DNA of 64,000 bases from Turritopsis dohrnii (GCA_027922465.2 BQMF02000041.1:992001-1056000); one strand, 5' to 3'. Positions 11,401 to 23,600 are shown, numbered from the stretch's first letter. Numbers and translations are program-made. The notes: generated from the letters alone by a model not told the origin.

Positions 11401-14400
11401 CAGGTTTAACCCACTGAAATAAAGCTTAAGTTGCCCTTTTCCTAAAAAAAGTGCCCTTTGGATATTCATAGTGTGCCCTTTTCCCTTCCGCTGGACGTTG
11501 TCCTTCCATTCTAGAGTACACCCTGATGTAAAACATGTGTAATGTATCATAAACTATAAATATTAAACTTTATAAATTTAAGAGCATTGAAGTTTTTTTT
11601 TAAAATAGTTCAGTTTTGTTGCATTTATTGTTTTTTTTGTGTAAGAAGCATTATTTTATTGCTGATTATTTTTACAGATTTTGCCCTTACTACATGGCCC
11701 GTGAAACAAAAAAAGAAGCTGACCTTATTTTCATGCCATACAATTACGTCCTGGATTTTAAGGTAAGAACAAGAGAAAAGATTTTTTAAACGTTTGATGG
11801 AACCATTAAAAATTTGAAGGCTGCATTCTTTCATTAAATTTTATGTAGCATTATCACCAGAGTCTCACAAATTCTGATGCTTAAGCCTAACTGCCATTTT
11901 GGCCAGAAGAGCAGTAGTTCACGGTTGTTTTAATACAGTATTCACTTTTGCAACAACTGTAAAAATAGGTTACTTTTTGTTGGGATATATATCCTTATTT
12001 GTTATTCTTGTTTAGGCACGTAACGCACACAGTGTAGACCTGAACAATACAGTGATATTATTGGACGAGGCACATAACATTGTCAGTAGCATTTTTCTTT
12101 TCGTACCCCCAGTTATAGTTGATTTCGTAACTACTTGTCGTCACACCACATTAGGAACGTGTATGTGAGGAAAATTCATCGTTTGATTTAACCTCTTTCG
12201 ATTTGGCATCTTGTATAGAAGAATGTCAGCAATGCATTGAAATACTGTTGCAATGTGAAGAAGATGGCACCAAGCTAGACGAAGGTAAACAAAGAGATTT
12301 ATGGGTTTTTTTACTGAAACTGAATGTTTAGCCATCCCTTAAAGTAGAATTTTATACTTTAAGTATTTTATATTTAGTTTTAATTAATAATCTTAACTTA
12401 ATTTTAATCTTAATTAATAGTAAGTAAGCAGCATTCATAATGTCTTTGTATTAGCTCCTTGCTAACATTTTCATGTTTAGGAACCATTGGAGATCTTACA
12501 GTAGAGGATACATCACTCATGAAAAGTATAAAATTTCAAATACTTATTTTAAATGATTATATTCAATTCTCTAAGCATTTGTTTTCTTTGGAAACCTTTC
12601 CTTCCTCCTAGCACTATTCTTGCAGTTGGAAACGTTCATATGTGAAGTGGAGCTTGATAAAAATGAAAGCGTCACAAGACCTGCCATGTATGTATTTACG
12701 GAATTAGAATATTTTCTTTTCAATGAATGATTCCATGTGCAACACTACTATTGTATTATGTGCTCTTGTACACAACAACAACAGCAGCTATCTTAAACGA
12801 TTTCTTACTTCTAGCTTTCTGTTTGATATGCTTGCACAGATAAATGTTACATCTCAATCAAAAGATCAAATCGTAGAAACTTTAGAAAGAATGAGTGGTC
12901 TTCTGGCTGGTGCAAGTATGTACATCCAATTTACACCAATATAAACAATTTTCATCAATTCTTCGAATGTGCCAGCTTTGTTAAGTTTAAAACCTTATTT
13001 CATGATTTAATCTTTAGAAACGAAGGTGTTCAGAAGTAGGAGTTATGCTCTGGATAAGATGACTTCGGTTATCAAGGTATTAATATAATATTAACTGCTA
13101 TTCAGTAATGTTTTTATGTGGCAATAATTAAATTCCTTCTTTTAGACTTTGTTTTCTAAGACATCTAATAACAGTTCTTCAACTGCAAATAGCTCGCACT
13201 ATTACAAGGTGAATATTATTCCTTCTCTACTCAATGCTTATAACATAAACAAGTGGACAGGTGAATTATAGGAAAGTGATTGAAAGTGATCTCACCCTAT
13301 TAATATTACTTTATAATAACTTTATTACTTTTATTTTACTTTATTTAGGTTCACATCCACACCGAAAAGAAAAATGATAGTAAGAAGCAAAACAAACTGG
13401 ATGTTTGGGCCAATAAGCCATCAACCAGTAAAGAAGGTACACTAGTTTGAGGAGATTGATTAGTGGTGACTCATTGTTTATGTGAAATCCTATTCAATTC
13501 CTTTTATAGCTCCTCGTACTTTGAGTTATTGGTGCTTCAATCCTGGATTGACAATGCAAGAACTTCTAATGCAAGGTGTGCGATCGTTGATCCTCACTAG
13601 TGGAACCCTGTCTCCATTACAATCTTTCAAACAAGAACTTCAAATGTTAGTTTGTAGATACTTTAAGCATTTTCCGAAATCGTTTATGTGATGGAAATAG
13701 CCTGATATCTACTTCTTAATGAAAACAGGAAACAACCTGTGTAGAATATTTGATTGAATAACCAACTCTTTGCATAAACTAATCCCATTTTTATTTTCCG
13801 TTTGTCCTCAGTAAAATTGATGTCGAGCTTGAAAATAGTCATGTGATCGAACGTCACCAAGTATTTGTTGGTATTGTCTCCCAAGGACCAGATGGCAAAA
13901 AATTAAATTCTTCTTACCAGTTTCGTTCAACCCCAGAGTATCAAGTGAGTCTTGGAAATACTTTGGTCAATCTTTCAAGAATCATCCCTCATGGGCTATT
14001 GGTGTTTTTTCCATCGTATCCTGTGATGGACATGATCATTGCAAAATGGCAGGTGAGAAAATATTCATACCCTGTACCTTTTGTTGAGATTTCAAAATTA
14101 ATTGGAGGTGGTGAAAGCAAATAAATTTTTGTTTTCGATTTTCTTGTTTCAACATTCAAATTCATAGTACTCATTCATGATAACAATTCATATCATGTTA
14201 TGTCCAATTATATTTCAACCATCCATAGACTTGTGGTATTTGGAACAGACTTAATGCTAACAAGGGTTTGTATATTGAGCCAAGGAAGAAGGATGGTTTA
14301 AACGAAGCCATGAAACAGTTCTATGACAACATACAAGACCCTACCATGAAGGGAGCTGTGTTCTTTGCTGTGTGTAGAGGGAAGGTAGGTGGAAAAAAGT

Positions 14401-17400
14401 ACAACAGGTTCTAGTTAGTGATGGCGAAAATCAGGTAGGTGGGAACTGTCAACAATGGACTACTGAATGACAAGGAAAAGTGATCTGCTCAGATTTTTCA
14501 TCACAAAGTTTGATGTCATTCTTTTTTTCAGGTCAGTGAAGGACTGGATTTTGCAAATGAAAATGGAAGAGCTGTCATCATTACTGGATTGCCATTTCCG
14601 CCATCATTTGATCCAAGAGTGTGTATTTCAATTGTTATTGTTACAGTGTTATTGTTACAGTGTTATTGTTACAGTGTTATTGTTACAGGACAATCCAATT
14701 AAATCAAACCATTTCGAACTGTCACTTTCCAAGTCTCTCTAACCTAAACAGGGCATTACTGTATAAATGACTTTGTTTTTATAAAATGTTGTTTGAGTTG
14801 TAACTTGCACTGAACCTTTATTACAAGCAAGTTGTTCTTCTCTCTTCTTTTCGATTCTTTGCACTCCTTACTTTTGACAATGTTTATTCAGGTCGTTCTG
14901 AAAAAACAGATACTTGATGAACAGAAGCAAAAGGAGTCAATCACAGGTAAAGAATGGTACAGGCAGCAGGCATCAAGGGCTGTTAATCAAGCTATTGGTC
15001 GTGTAATCAGGCATAAAAACGATTTTGGTGCCATACTTCTATGCGATGAAAGGTATCATGTAACTACAGTCGAACCTTTATAGTTCGAACCTCCATAACT
15101 CGATCTCTCACGAATTGCATGGTCCCTTCACCTATTATTTCTTTGTAAATGAACCTCCGTTATTCGAACTTTCCATAAATCGAACGTTTTTTCTGTCCCT
15201 TGGGTGTTAGACTGGTGAGATGCAATCAGTTTCGTTTGCACTACGCTCGTATTCGGTTAATGCTTACAAGGTTGAATTGTTAAGAAGTTTTATGTGGTTG
15301 TTTGACAAACTTGTGCGTTCAACAGGTTTTGCTACAGTGATGCAAAAGCTCATCTACCAGCTTGGATAAAACAACAGATTAAAGAGTACAAAGATTTTGG
15401 GCAAGCACAAAAAGATTTGGCGATTTTCTTCAAGGAGATTCAACACACTGTGAGTGATTCGTCTGCACTAAACTTACATACGTTCTAAGGGTGAGCGAGT
15501 TGATAGGAAGTTATAATATCGCATTATTATCATTTTTATGCACGTCTCTTCAGATGGGCTCGGTCGATTTGAAAGTGAATGCGAAGCGGAAGTTCGAAGC
15601 AGTTTCGAGTTGTTCTGATTTGGAGCCTTCAACACATGTCAAAGCTAAACAACAGAAGATATCACTGGATCTAACTTCAACCCCCGTGAATAGACCAATG
15701 GCTTCTTACTTACTAAATGGAGGTTACGGTCAGACAGCATCGTCACCATCACCTCGATGCTTGTCAATGTTGAACAAGAACAGCGAGAAGAAAGGAAGTG
15801 TTTTCGATTCAATAAATAAAAACCGCTCGTCGAGAAATGGAGGACCGTCAGTGACGTCATTATCATCCTCATCAGCGAAGCCGTCGGTATCAACAGGTGT
15901 TTTTTTAAAACCCAAGAAATACAAAATCGTTAAAAGCACTGTACTTGGTGGTAACTCGTCCATCCAGGTAGATATTGATTTATTTGTGTGACAGTCTTGT
16001 TGTTGTTGTTGTTGTTGTTTTTCCAAAACATCTGCTTTATCGTTTTTATAGAAGCCAAATAGCAACACGATAGTGAAAGATGCCAAGCAGTATTTGATAA
16101 AGGTAGCTTCCTTTGACATTAATATTGTTTTGTCTGTCAAAATATCTGTCGTCACCTGAATGTATTAGAAAGCCATCATTTTTAGCTTTACTTTTAACTT
16201 GACTGTTTCTCTAGGTTAAATCTATATTATCCAAAGAGAAATATGAACAGTTCGGTGAGGCCATGAAACTTTTTAAGCAGGTGATTTTTCTATTTGGTTT
16301 CGTTTCGTCCTTGCATTCACTATTCTTCTGTGACATTTCACCGTGGAAAATACCTGACTTGTTTTCATATGGTTTTCTTGTAATCCCACTTCAATTGGAT
16401 CCAAGTTTGTAGGTGTAGATAGGGATAGGATGCTCATTATTTCAAATACCTGTCAAGTATTGTGATTGTGATACCAGTGCAGTAGCAAGTTGATCTCGTT
16501 TGTTTGCTATTCTCAACTATTCTCAATTACTCTCAACTATTCTCAACTACTCTCGACTACTCTCAATTATTCTCCAGACCTATTACTTATTGTTTTAATG
16601 GGAAATTCCCATTACTGAAATCAGTACACTGCAGTCGTCAGTTCTCTTCGTAACTGTACATTATCTCGAAGGCTGAAGCGTCTTCATGGACCTGAACTGT
16701 CTGTTGTAGAATATCAATTCTTCTTTTTGTTGCAGACTGGCAATATCCAATCATTAATGAACAAGTTTGAAAATGTATTTGATCGAACTAACATCGAGCA
16801 TGTTAGCCTCTTCGAAGGTGAGCTTTTTTCTTTTGTCATATAATATACTAGTGTCCGTTTGTTGTTGTCACGTGATCGATATCATCTCAAACAAACCAAT
16901 CATTTTGCGATGTTTACTTTAGTGTTCCCCTTTTTACCTTCTGCGTAGGATTTTTAAATGAATAAACAAAAGTTGTTTGTTTATTTTAGGCTTTTCGTTT
17001 TTTGTTACAAAATCAGATGACAAAAAGTTCTTCGAGTCAGCCTGCCAGCGATTTTCAGGTATCACCGATCTGTCGTGACGTCAAATTGAAAAGCCGCGTC
17101 TAGATACTCGCTAATGAGGAATTTGCTGAGTGTAGTAGTGACGACAATTACACGACACTGGCAGTGTGCCGTTAGAAATGTGACGTCGACATACGTTCTT
17201 GTGGAGATTGATTAATGTTCCCATAGAAACATCAGAAGAAACGTTTTCCATAGGAAGGTTTCACTGTGTGTATCTTGATAACTATCGTCACCCACTTGCT
17301 ACCTTGACAACTATCGTCACCCACTTGCAAGCGAAACGTGAAATCTAATGTAACGGCTTCAAAGTGACTGCCCTCGACAAACAAAATATGTCGAGATAAG

Positions 17401-18093
17401 GCTCCAACAATGAATATTGAACGCTCAACCAGAAAAAAACTGGAACGACAAAAATTAGATCATTTCGTTTCTTGTAAATATTTATCTCGGGAGAAGAAAG
17501 ACAATAACCTTTTGCCAAACAAAATCTCGTTTACATGCAGTGAAACCTTTCTAAAAGTACACGTCCTTGTTAGGAAACGTCACAGTTGGACGCGACATAA
17601 ACATACCGTTGTTACGAACCGACGTGTCTGTCATAGAGACGTTTCACTGCATTGAAGTAAAATTGTGTCCTTTTCTCTATCTGTCGCATTTGCTCTTCGT
17701 TAGGACCAGGCTTCTAACAATATTGTCTATGTTTTTGCTCACCTAACGGACTGTTCTGTCGTAAGTTTGCCGTCGTTGTCGGCATGTATTGCTTCATTAG
17801 TCATTCGATGCGTTTATTGTCGGCAAGAAGCTTTCAAACCTCACTCGTCACCTTGTCAACACGAAGCATGCTATCCTTGCTGGATGCTGTCGAAGAAGGT
17901 GAACACTCTTATTCTTTATCGTTCTATACACATTATTTTTTGAAAAGCTGTTCTCACTTAATGATTTTATTTTTAGTGTGGGATAATTACATGTCCTAAA
18001 TGTCAGTTTAAATTCAAGAAAAAACAACTAAGACGATCATACATGGACGGACAGAGCGGACTTTATGGATATAACTTTAGCAAGTTAATCTAA
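8473..18093 (+). CDS. RTEL1: RTEL1, regulator of telomere elongation DNA helicase
   Basis: Superfamily 2 iron-sulfur DNA helicase that dismantles D-loops and T-loops and protects telomeres and replication forks in the nucleus. I join 28 exons: 8473-8574, 8652-8862, 8982-9072, 10495-10576, 10645-10705, 10868-10937, 11678-11762, 12016-12081, 12155-12284, 12481-12525, 12612-12687, 12815-12915, 13018-13076, 13146-13208, 13349-13436, 13510-13645, 13812-14052, 14229-14384, 14532-14618, 14892-15052, 15326-15449, 15554-15967, 16052-16102, 16215-16280, 16736-16817, 16990-17058, 17801-17898, 17977-18093. All phases agree and give 1043 aa. Visible motifs: Walker [10 protein letters not shown] (41-49), four cluster cysteines C148, C166, C175, C208, DEAH (251-254), QAIGRVIRH (683-691), one harmonin-like domain (about 884-972) and a C-terminal RING-type cluster (C976 to C1014). 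The start matches the family N-terminus. Vertebrate RTEL1 has two harmonin-like repeats; only one is seen here. Exact exon edges are hand predictions. Confidence 0.93.
9073..10494. other. Large RTEL1 intron with repeat debris
   Basis: Intron 3 is 1.4 kb against 70-200 bp for most RTEL1 introns. It begins normally at gtacgt. It contains a tRNA-like Pol III box region near 9643-9693 and AT-rich anonymous sequence; I see no exon in it. Confidence 0.6.
9643..9693 (+). repeat. tRNA-like core, candidate SINE fragment
   Basis: A GGTAGCATGTTCAACTGG stretch followed 30 bp later by GGGTGCGAGTCC, close to the Pol III B box GGTTCGANTCC. The cloverleaf is incomplete, so this is better read as a tRNA-derived SINE relic inside an RTEL1 intron than a working tRNA. 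Confidence 0.3.
10750..10832. mobile_element. 83-bp MITE-like foldback
   Basis: Imperfect inverted ends (CCACCAGGTGATTTTGAT and the complement of ATCAAAATCCACTGTGG) enclose about 45 bp. The end sequence resembles the outer transposon at 4740-6495, so this is probably a miniature relative, lying within RTEL1 intron 5. Confidence 0.5.
14632..14690. repeat. Tandem 15-bp repeat in RTEL1 intron
   Basis: Four near-perfect copies of TGTTATTGTTACAGT in tandem. Each copy contains a TTACAG that could mimic a 3' splice site, but downstream frames do not support an exon here. Confidence 0.85.
15062..15200. mobile_element. Pogo/Tigger-like MITE remnant
   Basis: Starts with CAGTCGAACCTTTATAGTTCG and has repeated CCATAA(C/A)TCGA and TTATTCGAAC words, as in Tc1/mariner-pogo MITEs. 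The right terminal repeat is not clear, so it is truncated or diverged. It lies in the RTEL1 intron directly after the QAIGRVIRH exon. Confidence 0.5.
16500..16575. repeat. Tandem 10-bp repeat
   Basis: About six copies of TCTCAACTAT with C/T changes, in an RTEL1 intron. A (GTT)n run also sits at 15999-16020. Confidence 0.7.
17059..17800. other. RTEL1 intron before the RING exon
   Basis: This 742-bp intron separates the harmonin-like region from the RING-type end. It holds a duplicated 'actatcgtcacccacttgc' (about 17281-17329) and partly inverted 'gtttcactg' words at 17257, 17538 and 17640, suggesting an old foldback element. The 17410-17655 frame does not look coding. Confidence 0.5.
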
Positions 18094-20208
18094 TTGGTAA
18101 GTGAGTTTTTCACGTACATCATTTTTTTTTTTTCATTTTACTCCATAGGCTTTGAGAGAATTGACAACTTTGACAACTTTTTCCCTTTATGTTGAGCTAT
18201 CATACGAACATCGAACATCGAAAACATATACACACAAACCATGCTATAAAAATCATTTGAAATGTCGGGATCAAGTAGATACCCGCATGTCGTTTGTACT
18301 GACGAATATTTTTCCATAATCGGTTCATTATACAACATGGTAAATTTCGACCAGAGAAGCTTTTGTACTAAAAGAATGAAGAAACGCTATTTGTGTGAAG
18401 TGATTGTAATGGCTGCCGTTTTGCGTCTGAGGTTAAAATTCAAATTCACGGAGAATTTTACTAACCAGTTCTGTATTTGATCATTGTTCATCGGTCTTTC
18501 TATATCCAAGGGTTCCTTGCACCTTCTAAGCTTCCCAGTTTGTAATCATTCAACACTTTTGTCATTAAAACATCTTCTAATAGTTCTGCCTTTCATTGTC
18601 TAAGTTGTTTTCTAATTTTTCAACAATAAGCGAAAATGATTTCGTATGGCATGTATCAGTCTCAATTGATCAATTGAAATGTTAAGAGTATCTTTTGGTT
18701 ACCTTTCACCTTATTTTGATTTTGAGAGATTTTTTGGGTACACAATGTTTTAAAAATAACTCATTCGATTACCCTTTATCCATTGTAAAACTTAAAGTCT
18801 TTTTTTGTCCCATTTTCAAACATCATGAAAGCATATCCATTCCTTTCGAAAAAATAACACCTAGAAATTCATATTGTTCGCATATTTTTGTGATTTGAAA
18901 TTCGAACGCAAAACTGAAATTGTTTGGAAAGTTCTAGGTAACGTGAGGTTTTCCTCAAGAAACCGAGAAAAAATGTTCGAGATAACGAGGGTGGTCTGTG
19001 CACGCCCTTGTTTCTGAATGTGGCGTTTTTAATTACAGTAGACTCTCTATAATCCGACTCTCCATAATTCGAACTCTTCAAAATTCGAAATGAATCCAGT
19101 GGGTCCCTTCAAGATAAAACCTAGCAATATCACTCTCCATTATTCGAACGATTTTGTTTTCCCCTTCGAGGTTCGCGTTAGAGAGAGTCTTACTGTAACA
19201 CCCAGCCTTTTCGCTCTCTCATATTCATCATGCGCTTTCTAATAATAGCTGAAGCAGTATTAGTTTGTTTCGTTCGATTCGAATACTTCCGTCTATTTTT
19301 ACTTTCTCAAGTGTATACTATCTGTTTTTTTTGTTGAGATTTATGTCGATAGAATTGGATCCAGAGTACGAAATCGTTTCATTTTCCTAATCTTTTTTTC
19401 GTTGCATAAATTATCTACTCAAGCATTCTATCAAACATTCGAAAACCACCTGTAAATTTCAATTAAATAAACTATTTTTGAATTCGAATTCACTGAACCG
19501 TGTAAACTGTTAGAGTAACACGAAAATATTGGGCATTAAAAAATGTAATGATAAAATTCAATTTCACGGAAGAAGAAAAGAAATTATATCATAAATAAAA
19601 ATAAAACAGGAAGTAAATATGCCGTGGTTTGTTTGTTTTTATTGTTACTTCGCAACCGCTTAAGGTTGAAATGGACAATGTTAAGGGTTGAATGGTATGT
19701 TGTTTACCTTTTTCAAGGTTGTTCTTTGAAAGGTTTTTTTTTTTTTTAATTTTAATTGTTAAGTTGAACATAATGGTCGATCAATTACGTATGTTTGAGA
19801 TGACAGAGTCAACTGTAGACATAATATTTCGAATTCCTTACATCCGTTTTCAATTTCGATTGCTTTTCGAATTTCGATTGCTTTTCGATTGAATGCGAGT
19901 CGGGGACAATCAAGGAAAATTATCCTCACAAAGTTAGTTTCCACACTTCAAGTACAACTTTTTCTCTATAACCACTGTTTTGTTTCAGTTATAACTTCAA
20001 AGCAAAGTGTTGCTTTCCTTGCGGTTATGTGGTACAAAACCCACAGCTTCATTTTCAAGCCGATATTTAATTACACTAGTGTAGTCCAGGGTAAAATGTA
20101 AGAGTAAGAGTAACTCTCAAATTTTCCTTGCAAAAGTTTCAAATTATTTTATCTTCTTTTCTAGAGAGAACTGTTTACAACGCGGAGCTTTTCAAACCTA
20201 CACAGAAG
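18094..20208. other. RTEL1-collagen intergenic region
   Basis: No gene is supported. Open frames are short and AT-biased on both strands. It contains the complete MITE at 19034-19197 and otherwise unique-looking AT-rich sequence. Confidence 0.6.
19034..19197. mobile_element. Complete pogo/Tigger-like MITE, 164 bp
   Basis: Inverted ends TACAGTAGACTCTCT and (complement) TACAGTAAGACTCTCTC bound internal TCCATAATTCGAAC and TCCATTATTCGAACG words. Ends in CAGT next to TA fit a TA target duplication of the Tc1/mariner-pogo group. Non-autonomous. Confidence 0.7.
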
Positions 20209-22750
20209 ATGATCCATTTCAAATTTTATATACTCCTACAAATTCTGTTCACCATAAAATATTCTAAAACACTAACTTCTCCGGATACTACAGAAAATGC
20301 CGCTAAAAGGTTCACACTACAGGACTTGCTTTCTTCACAAACCAATCAGATTGTCGGCGCCCCTCAGCAAATGTCGCAGGAGCAAGCCCAGCCAACAAGC
20401 GTCGACGAAGCTCCGAAAACACAAGCCGTTGACATTCAAACGTTACTGGCTGCTGCACAGAAAGCTGCTGCGGCGAATTCACAGCAGCCGTCGGTTGGAA
20501 CGGCATCGAATAGCAAACCTATCGATATTGACGTGACGCCGGATAAAAACGGAAATATAGACTTATCAAACATCCAGGGGATGATTTCTGATGCCGCGTC
20601 GCGCAGTCAACAGACCCAAACAAGTAAAGCCGGTTTTTCGCTCACGGATTTACAATCGCTTATATCAAAACAAAACGCGGGTCACGACCCATCCCAAAAT
20701 ATTGTGAAAGAGGAGATTGACTTAGGAAAAGAAAAACTAGAACTGGAGGCAGCGGGGAAAAGGGAAACTCGCTATGCGCTCGCTCGTGGTCCTGATGGTG
20801 GACTGAATTTAGTTCCGGTCGTCGAGGGTGCCCAACAAACGGACGGGAATAAATTGCAAGTGTTACAGCCGAAAGGATTTGAAGAGAAGGGAAGTAACAG
20901 GCAACAGATGCAGCTCACAACTTTGGTAATTCAACGGACACCTTGAAAGCTTGTTTTTATTTGTTTGTTATTGTGACAATCAAAACAACGTGTTTTTGTT
21001 TTGTTTTAGTCTCAAGCTTTATATAGTCCGTTTCCGTCCGATCAAAATACTCTTCACCTGCATTTGAAAGGTAAAGATGGAAAAGACGGAAAACCAGGAG
21101 CGAAGGTATCCTTTGTAATTTTTGTGGAAAGAAGTTATTGCTGTACACAGTCCGATCTATGAGTTAGTAGTCACTCTGTTCTATTTGTTGTATTTGATAG
21201 GGTCCGATGGGTCCACTGGGTCCTAAAGGTCCTGAGGGACCAAAAGGCCCGAAAGGAGATCCTGGAACTTGTTCAAGTCAGGTGTGTTCTTGTATTCATT
21301 CTCGTGTAAACGTCACTCGAATCTGCGAGCATGTAGGACGCCTTCAACCTTCGCTTAGATAACTTTGTATAGTATAGTTATAGTTCTTCGTATTCTTTAG
21401 ATCAATGGTTTGTTTGAATGCACGCCTGACGAGTTGGACAGTTTATCAAATCGTGTGGATTACTTGGAAAAGATTTGCCACAAGGTAGAAAGTGGTGCTA
21501 AGAAGCACAAAATTCATTCTAATTCTACTAGCTCTAATAGTAAGGCAAAAGCTCAGGAGAGTCACACTGACCAACACAAAGAAACCAAAGCAAAAGAAGA
21601 AAAGCTGAGTGAACACAAGAAGGAAAGTGAGGACGAGGGTAAGAAAGACGATGATGACAATGAAAAAGAAAAAGAGTCGGCAAAGCAGGACAGCGACAGT
21701 AAACATAAAAATGCCGACGACGAGAAAGACGAAAAAGAGTCGGAAACATCAAAGATTGTCAACAATAATGATGTCAATGAAACGGGTGACAAGAAACATT
21801 TTACTGCGGCGGCGTACGATGAAAAAAAGCCGTCTCCGTCGAAAGATATCGTTCTAGATCCAGCGACTGCCGCTTTAAAATCTATGATCGACGTCCGTGC
21901 TAAACTTAAGATATCTGAACTAGACTTGCTTGATCGGATAAAGCAAGCGAAGGAAGGCACCATGAAAAACCTATAATGTGTGGCACATAACGAGGATCAA
22001 TGCTGTCTGCGTGATAAATGTGTCAGATGAAGGAGGGACTTCAGATTATGACTTTTATAGAACTCGTGAGTGACAGGAGTATCCGCTCAAGAGGGTGACA
22101 GTGACATACACTTGCGTGATTCCTAGTAGAAAGCAGATCATATTTTTTTTAATTAAGCATATACTGTAGATTTTGTATATTCTATTACAATGCAAGACAT
22201 GAAGCCTTTTTATCGACCTTTCTTTACTGTTTGCTTGTGGATAACATCACAGTGGTTTTACGAGTACTACGATTTCTTGGCTTGGAAATGCTGAGGCCTC
22301 GCATCTTACGTTTTGTGTTGCGTGTGTGTGTGTGCGCGCGTTTTCTTTTTCTCCTTCAAATTTTATGAATTTATGTGCCCAGTATTTCCGGTCTGTAAAA
22401 AAAAAAGATTGAGTTATTCGCTAATTGTTATGAAAGAAAGGTCGAGAGGAAACGTTATTAAAAGTTCATACAGCCGGAAAATACGCACGGGCACCACTAA
22501 TCTCCTCTTCTGTATTTTATTTTTAGAAAGCACCACCTCCCCCTTTCAAACCAGTTGGCGAGGCCGGCACGTAAGTTGTCAAGAAATTATTGATGTCTCA
22601 GTTGATTCATGTTGCATATCAATATACTCACGTGTGATTGTCTCTTATAGCGAGGGAAATCCTTTGCCCAGCTGCCAGGCGGTCTATGAAAAGAATACCA
22701 ACTCGAAAAGTGGCGCATATTGGCTCATGTCTAAAGGTGTTCGGTTCAAG
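20209..22750 (+). CDS. Secreted collagen-like protein, shared 5' exons
   Basis: Shared exons 20209-20925, 21010-21105, 21201-21281, 21401-21484, 22527-22570 and 22651-22750, all in phase. A hydrophobic N-terminus (about residues 4-20) looks like a signal peptide. The first 239 aa are Gln/Ala/Ser-rich and hold three related short motifs (FTLQDLLSSQ, VDIQTLLAAA, FSLTDLQSLI). Then comes a short G-X-Y stretch, interrupted only by an intron (GKDGKDGKPGAK, then GPMGPLGPKG and on to GDPG), a cysteine-flanked coiled-coil-like segment (ECTPDELDSLSNRVDYLEKIC), a PPPPF linker and SCQAVYEKN with an SGAYWL core, which resembles the start of a fibrinogen-like domain. The coding frame continues into one of two phase-0 terminal exons. 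The domain order recalls coral skeletal organic matrix proteins, so an extracellular matrix role is likely but not shown. Confidence 0.75.
21401..21976 (+). CDS. Alternative long terminal exon of the collagen gene (charged tail)
   Basis: The exon opens at an acceptor before ATC AAT GGT and has a donor at 21484 (AAG|gtagaa, phase 0) leading to the fibrinogen-like exons. If that donor is not used, the frame stays open for 164 more codons and stops at 21974-21976, giving a protein of about 489 aa. The extra tail is very rich in Lys, Asp, Glu and Ser (KKDDDDNEKEKES-type runs), then ends in a more ordinary amphipathic segment (LDLLDRIKQAKEG). The length and strong compositional bias of the open frame argue for real coding. 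It could instead be an intron that happens to be open. Confidence 0.5.
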   Translation: MNGLFECTPDELDSLSNRVDYLEKICHKVESGAKKHKIHSNSTSSNSKAKAQESHTDQHKETKAKEEKLSEHKKESEDEGKKDDDDNEKEKESAKQDSDSKHKNADDEKDEKESETSKIVNNNDVNETGDKKHFTAAAYDEKKPSPSKDIVLDPATAALKSMIDVRAKLKISELDLLDRIKQAKEGTMKNL

Positions 22751-22851
22751 GTAGGAGTAGCGCGTGTGTGTGTGTGAAAGTTTTAGATGATGGTTGGTCA
22801 TTTCGTTTCCCTACTGTTCATGTCACATATGAAACTTGTCTTTCTTCATAG

Positions 22852-23493
22852 ACACATTGTGATTTTGACTCGTCTGGTCATCGTGGCTGGACCCTAGTAG
22901 CTCGAGTAAATGGCACCAGCAACGATTTCAATGGCGTAAGTAACGCGTGGGCGGACGATAGCGTATTTAATCAAGAGACTGCTGCTGAGATGAACGTACA
23001 ATCAGCTATGAAAAATCATGGCTGGTTTCTTATTAAGACAAACGCTATAAAGGTTTGTTTCGACGGTCCAGAGAAGGACTGCGCCGTATTTACGCATAAC
23101 CTTGGAATGCGTCTCGATGAGTTGTTCGCTCAGGAGTACGGCGTGGTAGTTGAACAGCGGTGGAAATTCGACGACTTGATGGCTGCGTTGGGAAAATCTT
23201 GTGACTCTAAGGACCTTAAGAAACAGTGGTGTGGATTAAATCTTGCTAATATCTGTCATCCAGAAGATATGAATCCGAACTTAAATCCAACTAATCATAT
23301 AGTCCGAATCGGTTGCATCGGAGCGAAATCAAACACTTGTACTCCTTCCGATTTTGCGATCGGATTGGGTGTGACTAGTTGTAATGATGGTTACGGTTGC
23401 GACCGGGTTGGTCCGAAAACGCCAAGCATGCATTGGAGCTGTCCGCCAAATTATGGAGCGTTCGACCAGACAGGCTACATCTACATCAACTAA
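22852..23493 (+). CDS. Terminal exon A: divergent fibrinogen-like C-domain
   Basis: Phase-0 exon of 213 codons plus stop that joins the exon ending at 22750, for about 587 aa in all. It opens with THCDFDSSGHRGWTLVAR, like the GGWTL region of fibrinogen-related domains. Further on the domain diverges: VCFDGPEKDC, WCGLNLANIC, IVRIGCIG, GVTSCNDGYGC and a GAFDQTGYIYI end. Ten or more cysteines suggest a disulfide-rich extracellular fold. No calcium-site or FReD polymerisation pocket can be identified by eye. The closest thing I know is the C-region of 'uncharacterized skeletal organic matrix protein 5'-type cnidarian proteins. Confidence 0.75.
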   Translation, partial: THCDFDSSGHRGWTLVARVNGTSNDFNGVSNAWADDSVFNQETAAEMNVQSAMKNHGWFLIKTNAIKVCFDGPEKDCAVFTHNLGMRLDELFAQEYGVVVEQRWKFDDLMAALGKSCDSKDLKKQWCGLNLANICHPEDMNPNLNPTNHIVRIGCIGAKSNTCTPSDFAIGLGVTSCNDGYGCDRVGPKTPSMHWSCPPNYGAFDQTGYIYIN

Positions 23494-23600
23494 ATTGCCG
23501 TTCACCGATCGTCGTTGCTTGTGCCTTTACTCGGGCTGCCAGGGGAAATGCAATTGAAAAATGCTGATGAAGCATTTGAACCAATTTTTTTGCAATTTAG

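Noticed and set aside
15645..16155. Two minus-strand open frames (82 and 141 codons)
   Set aside because: They overlie the large RTEL1 exon 22 antisense and have no family resemblance; shadow frames.
17704..17760. Possible extra RTEL1 exon (GACCAGGCTTC... to a gtaagt donor)
   Set aside because: It has good splice signals, but after the phase-1 junction at 17058 it reads GGA CCA GGC TTC TAA. Skipping it joins 17058 to 17801 in frame and gives the RING motif.
21446..21963. Long antisense Ser/Phe/Leu-rich frames
   Set aside because: They mirror the Lys/Asp/Glu-rich collagen tail on the plus strand.
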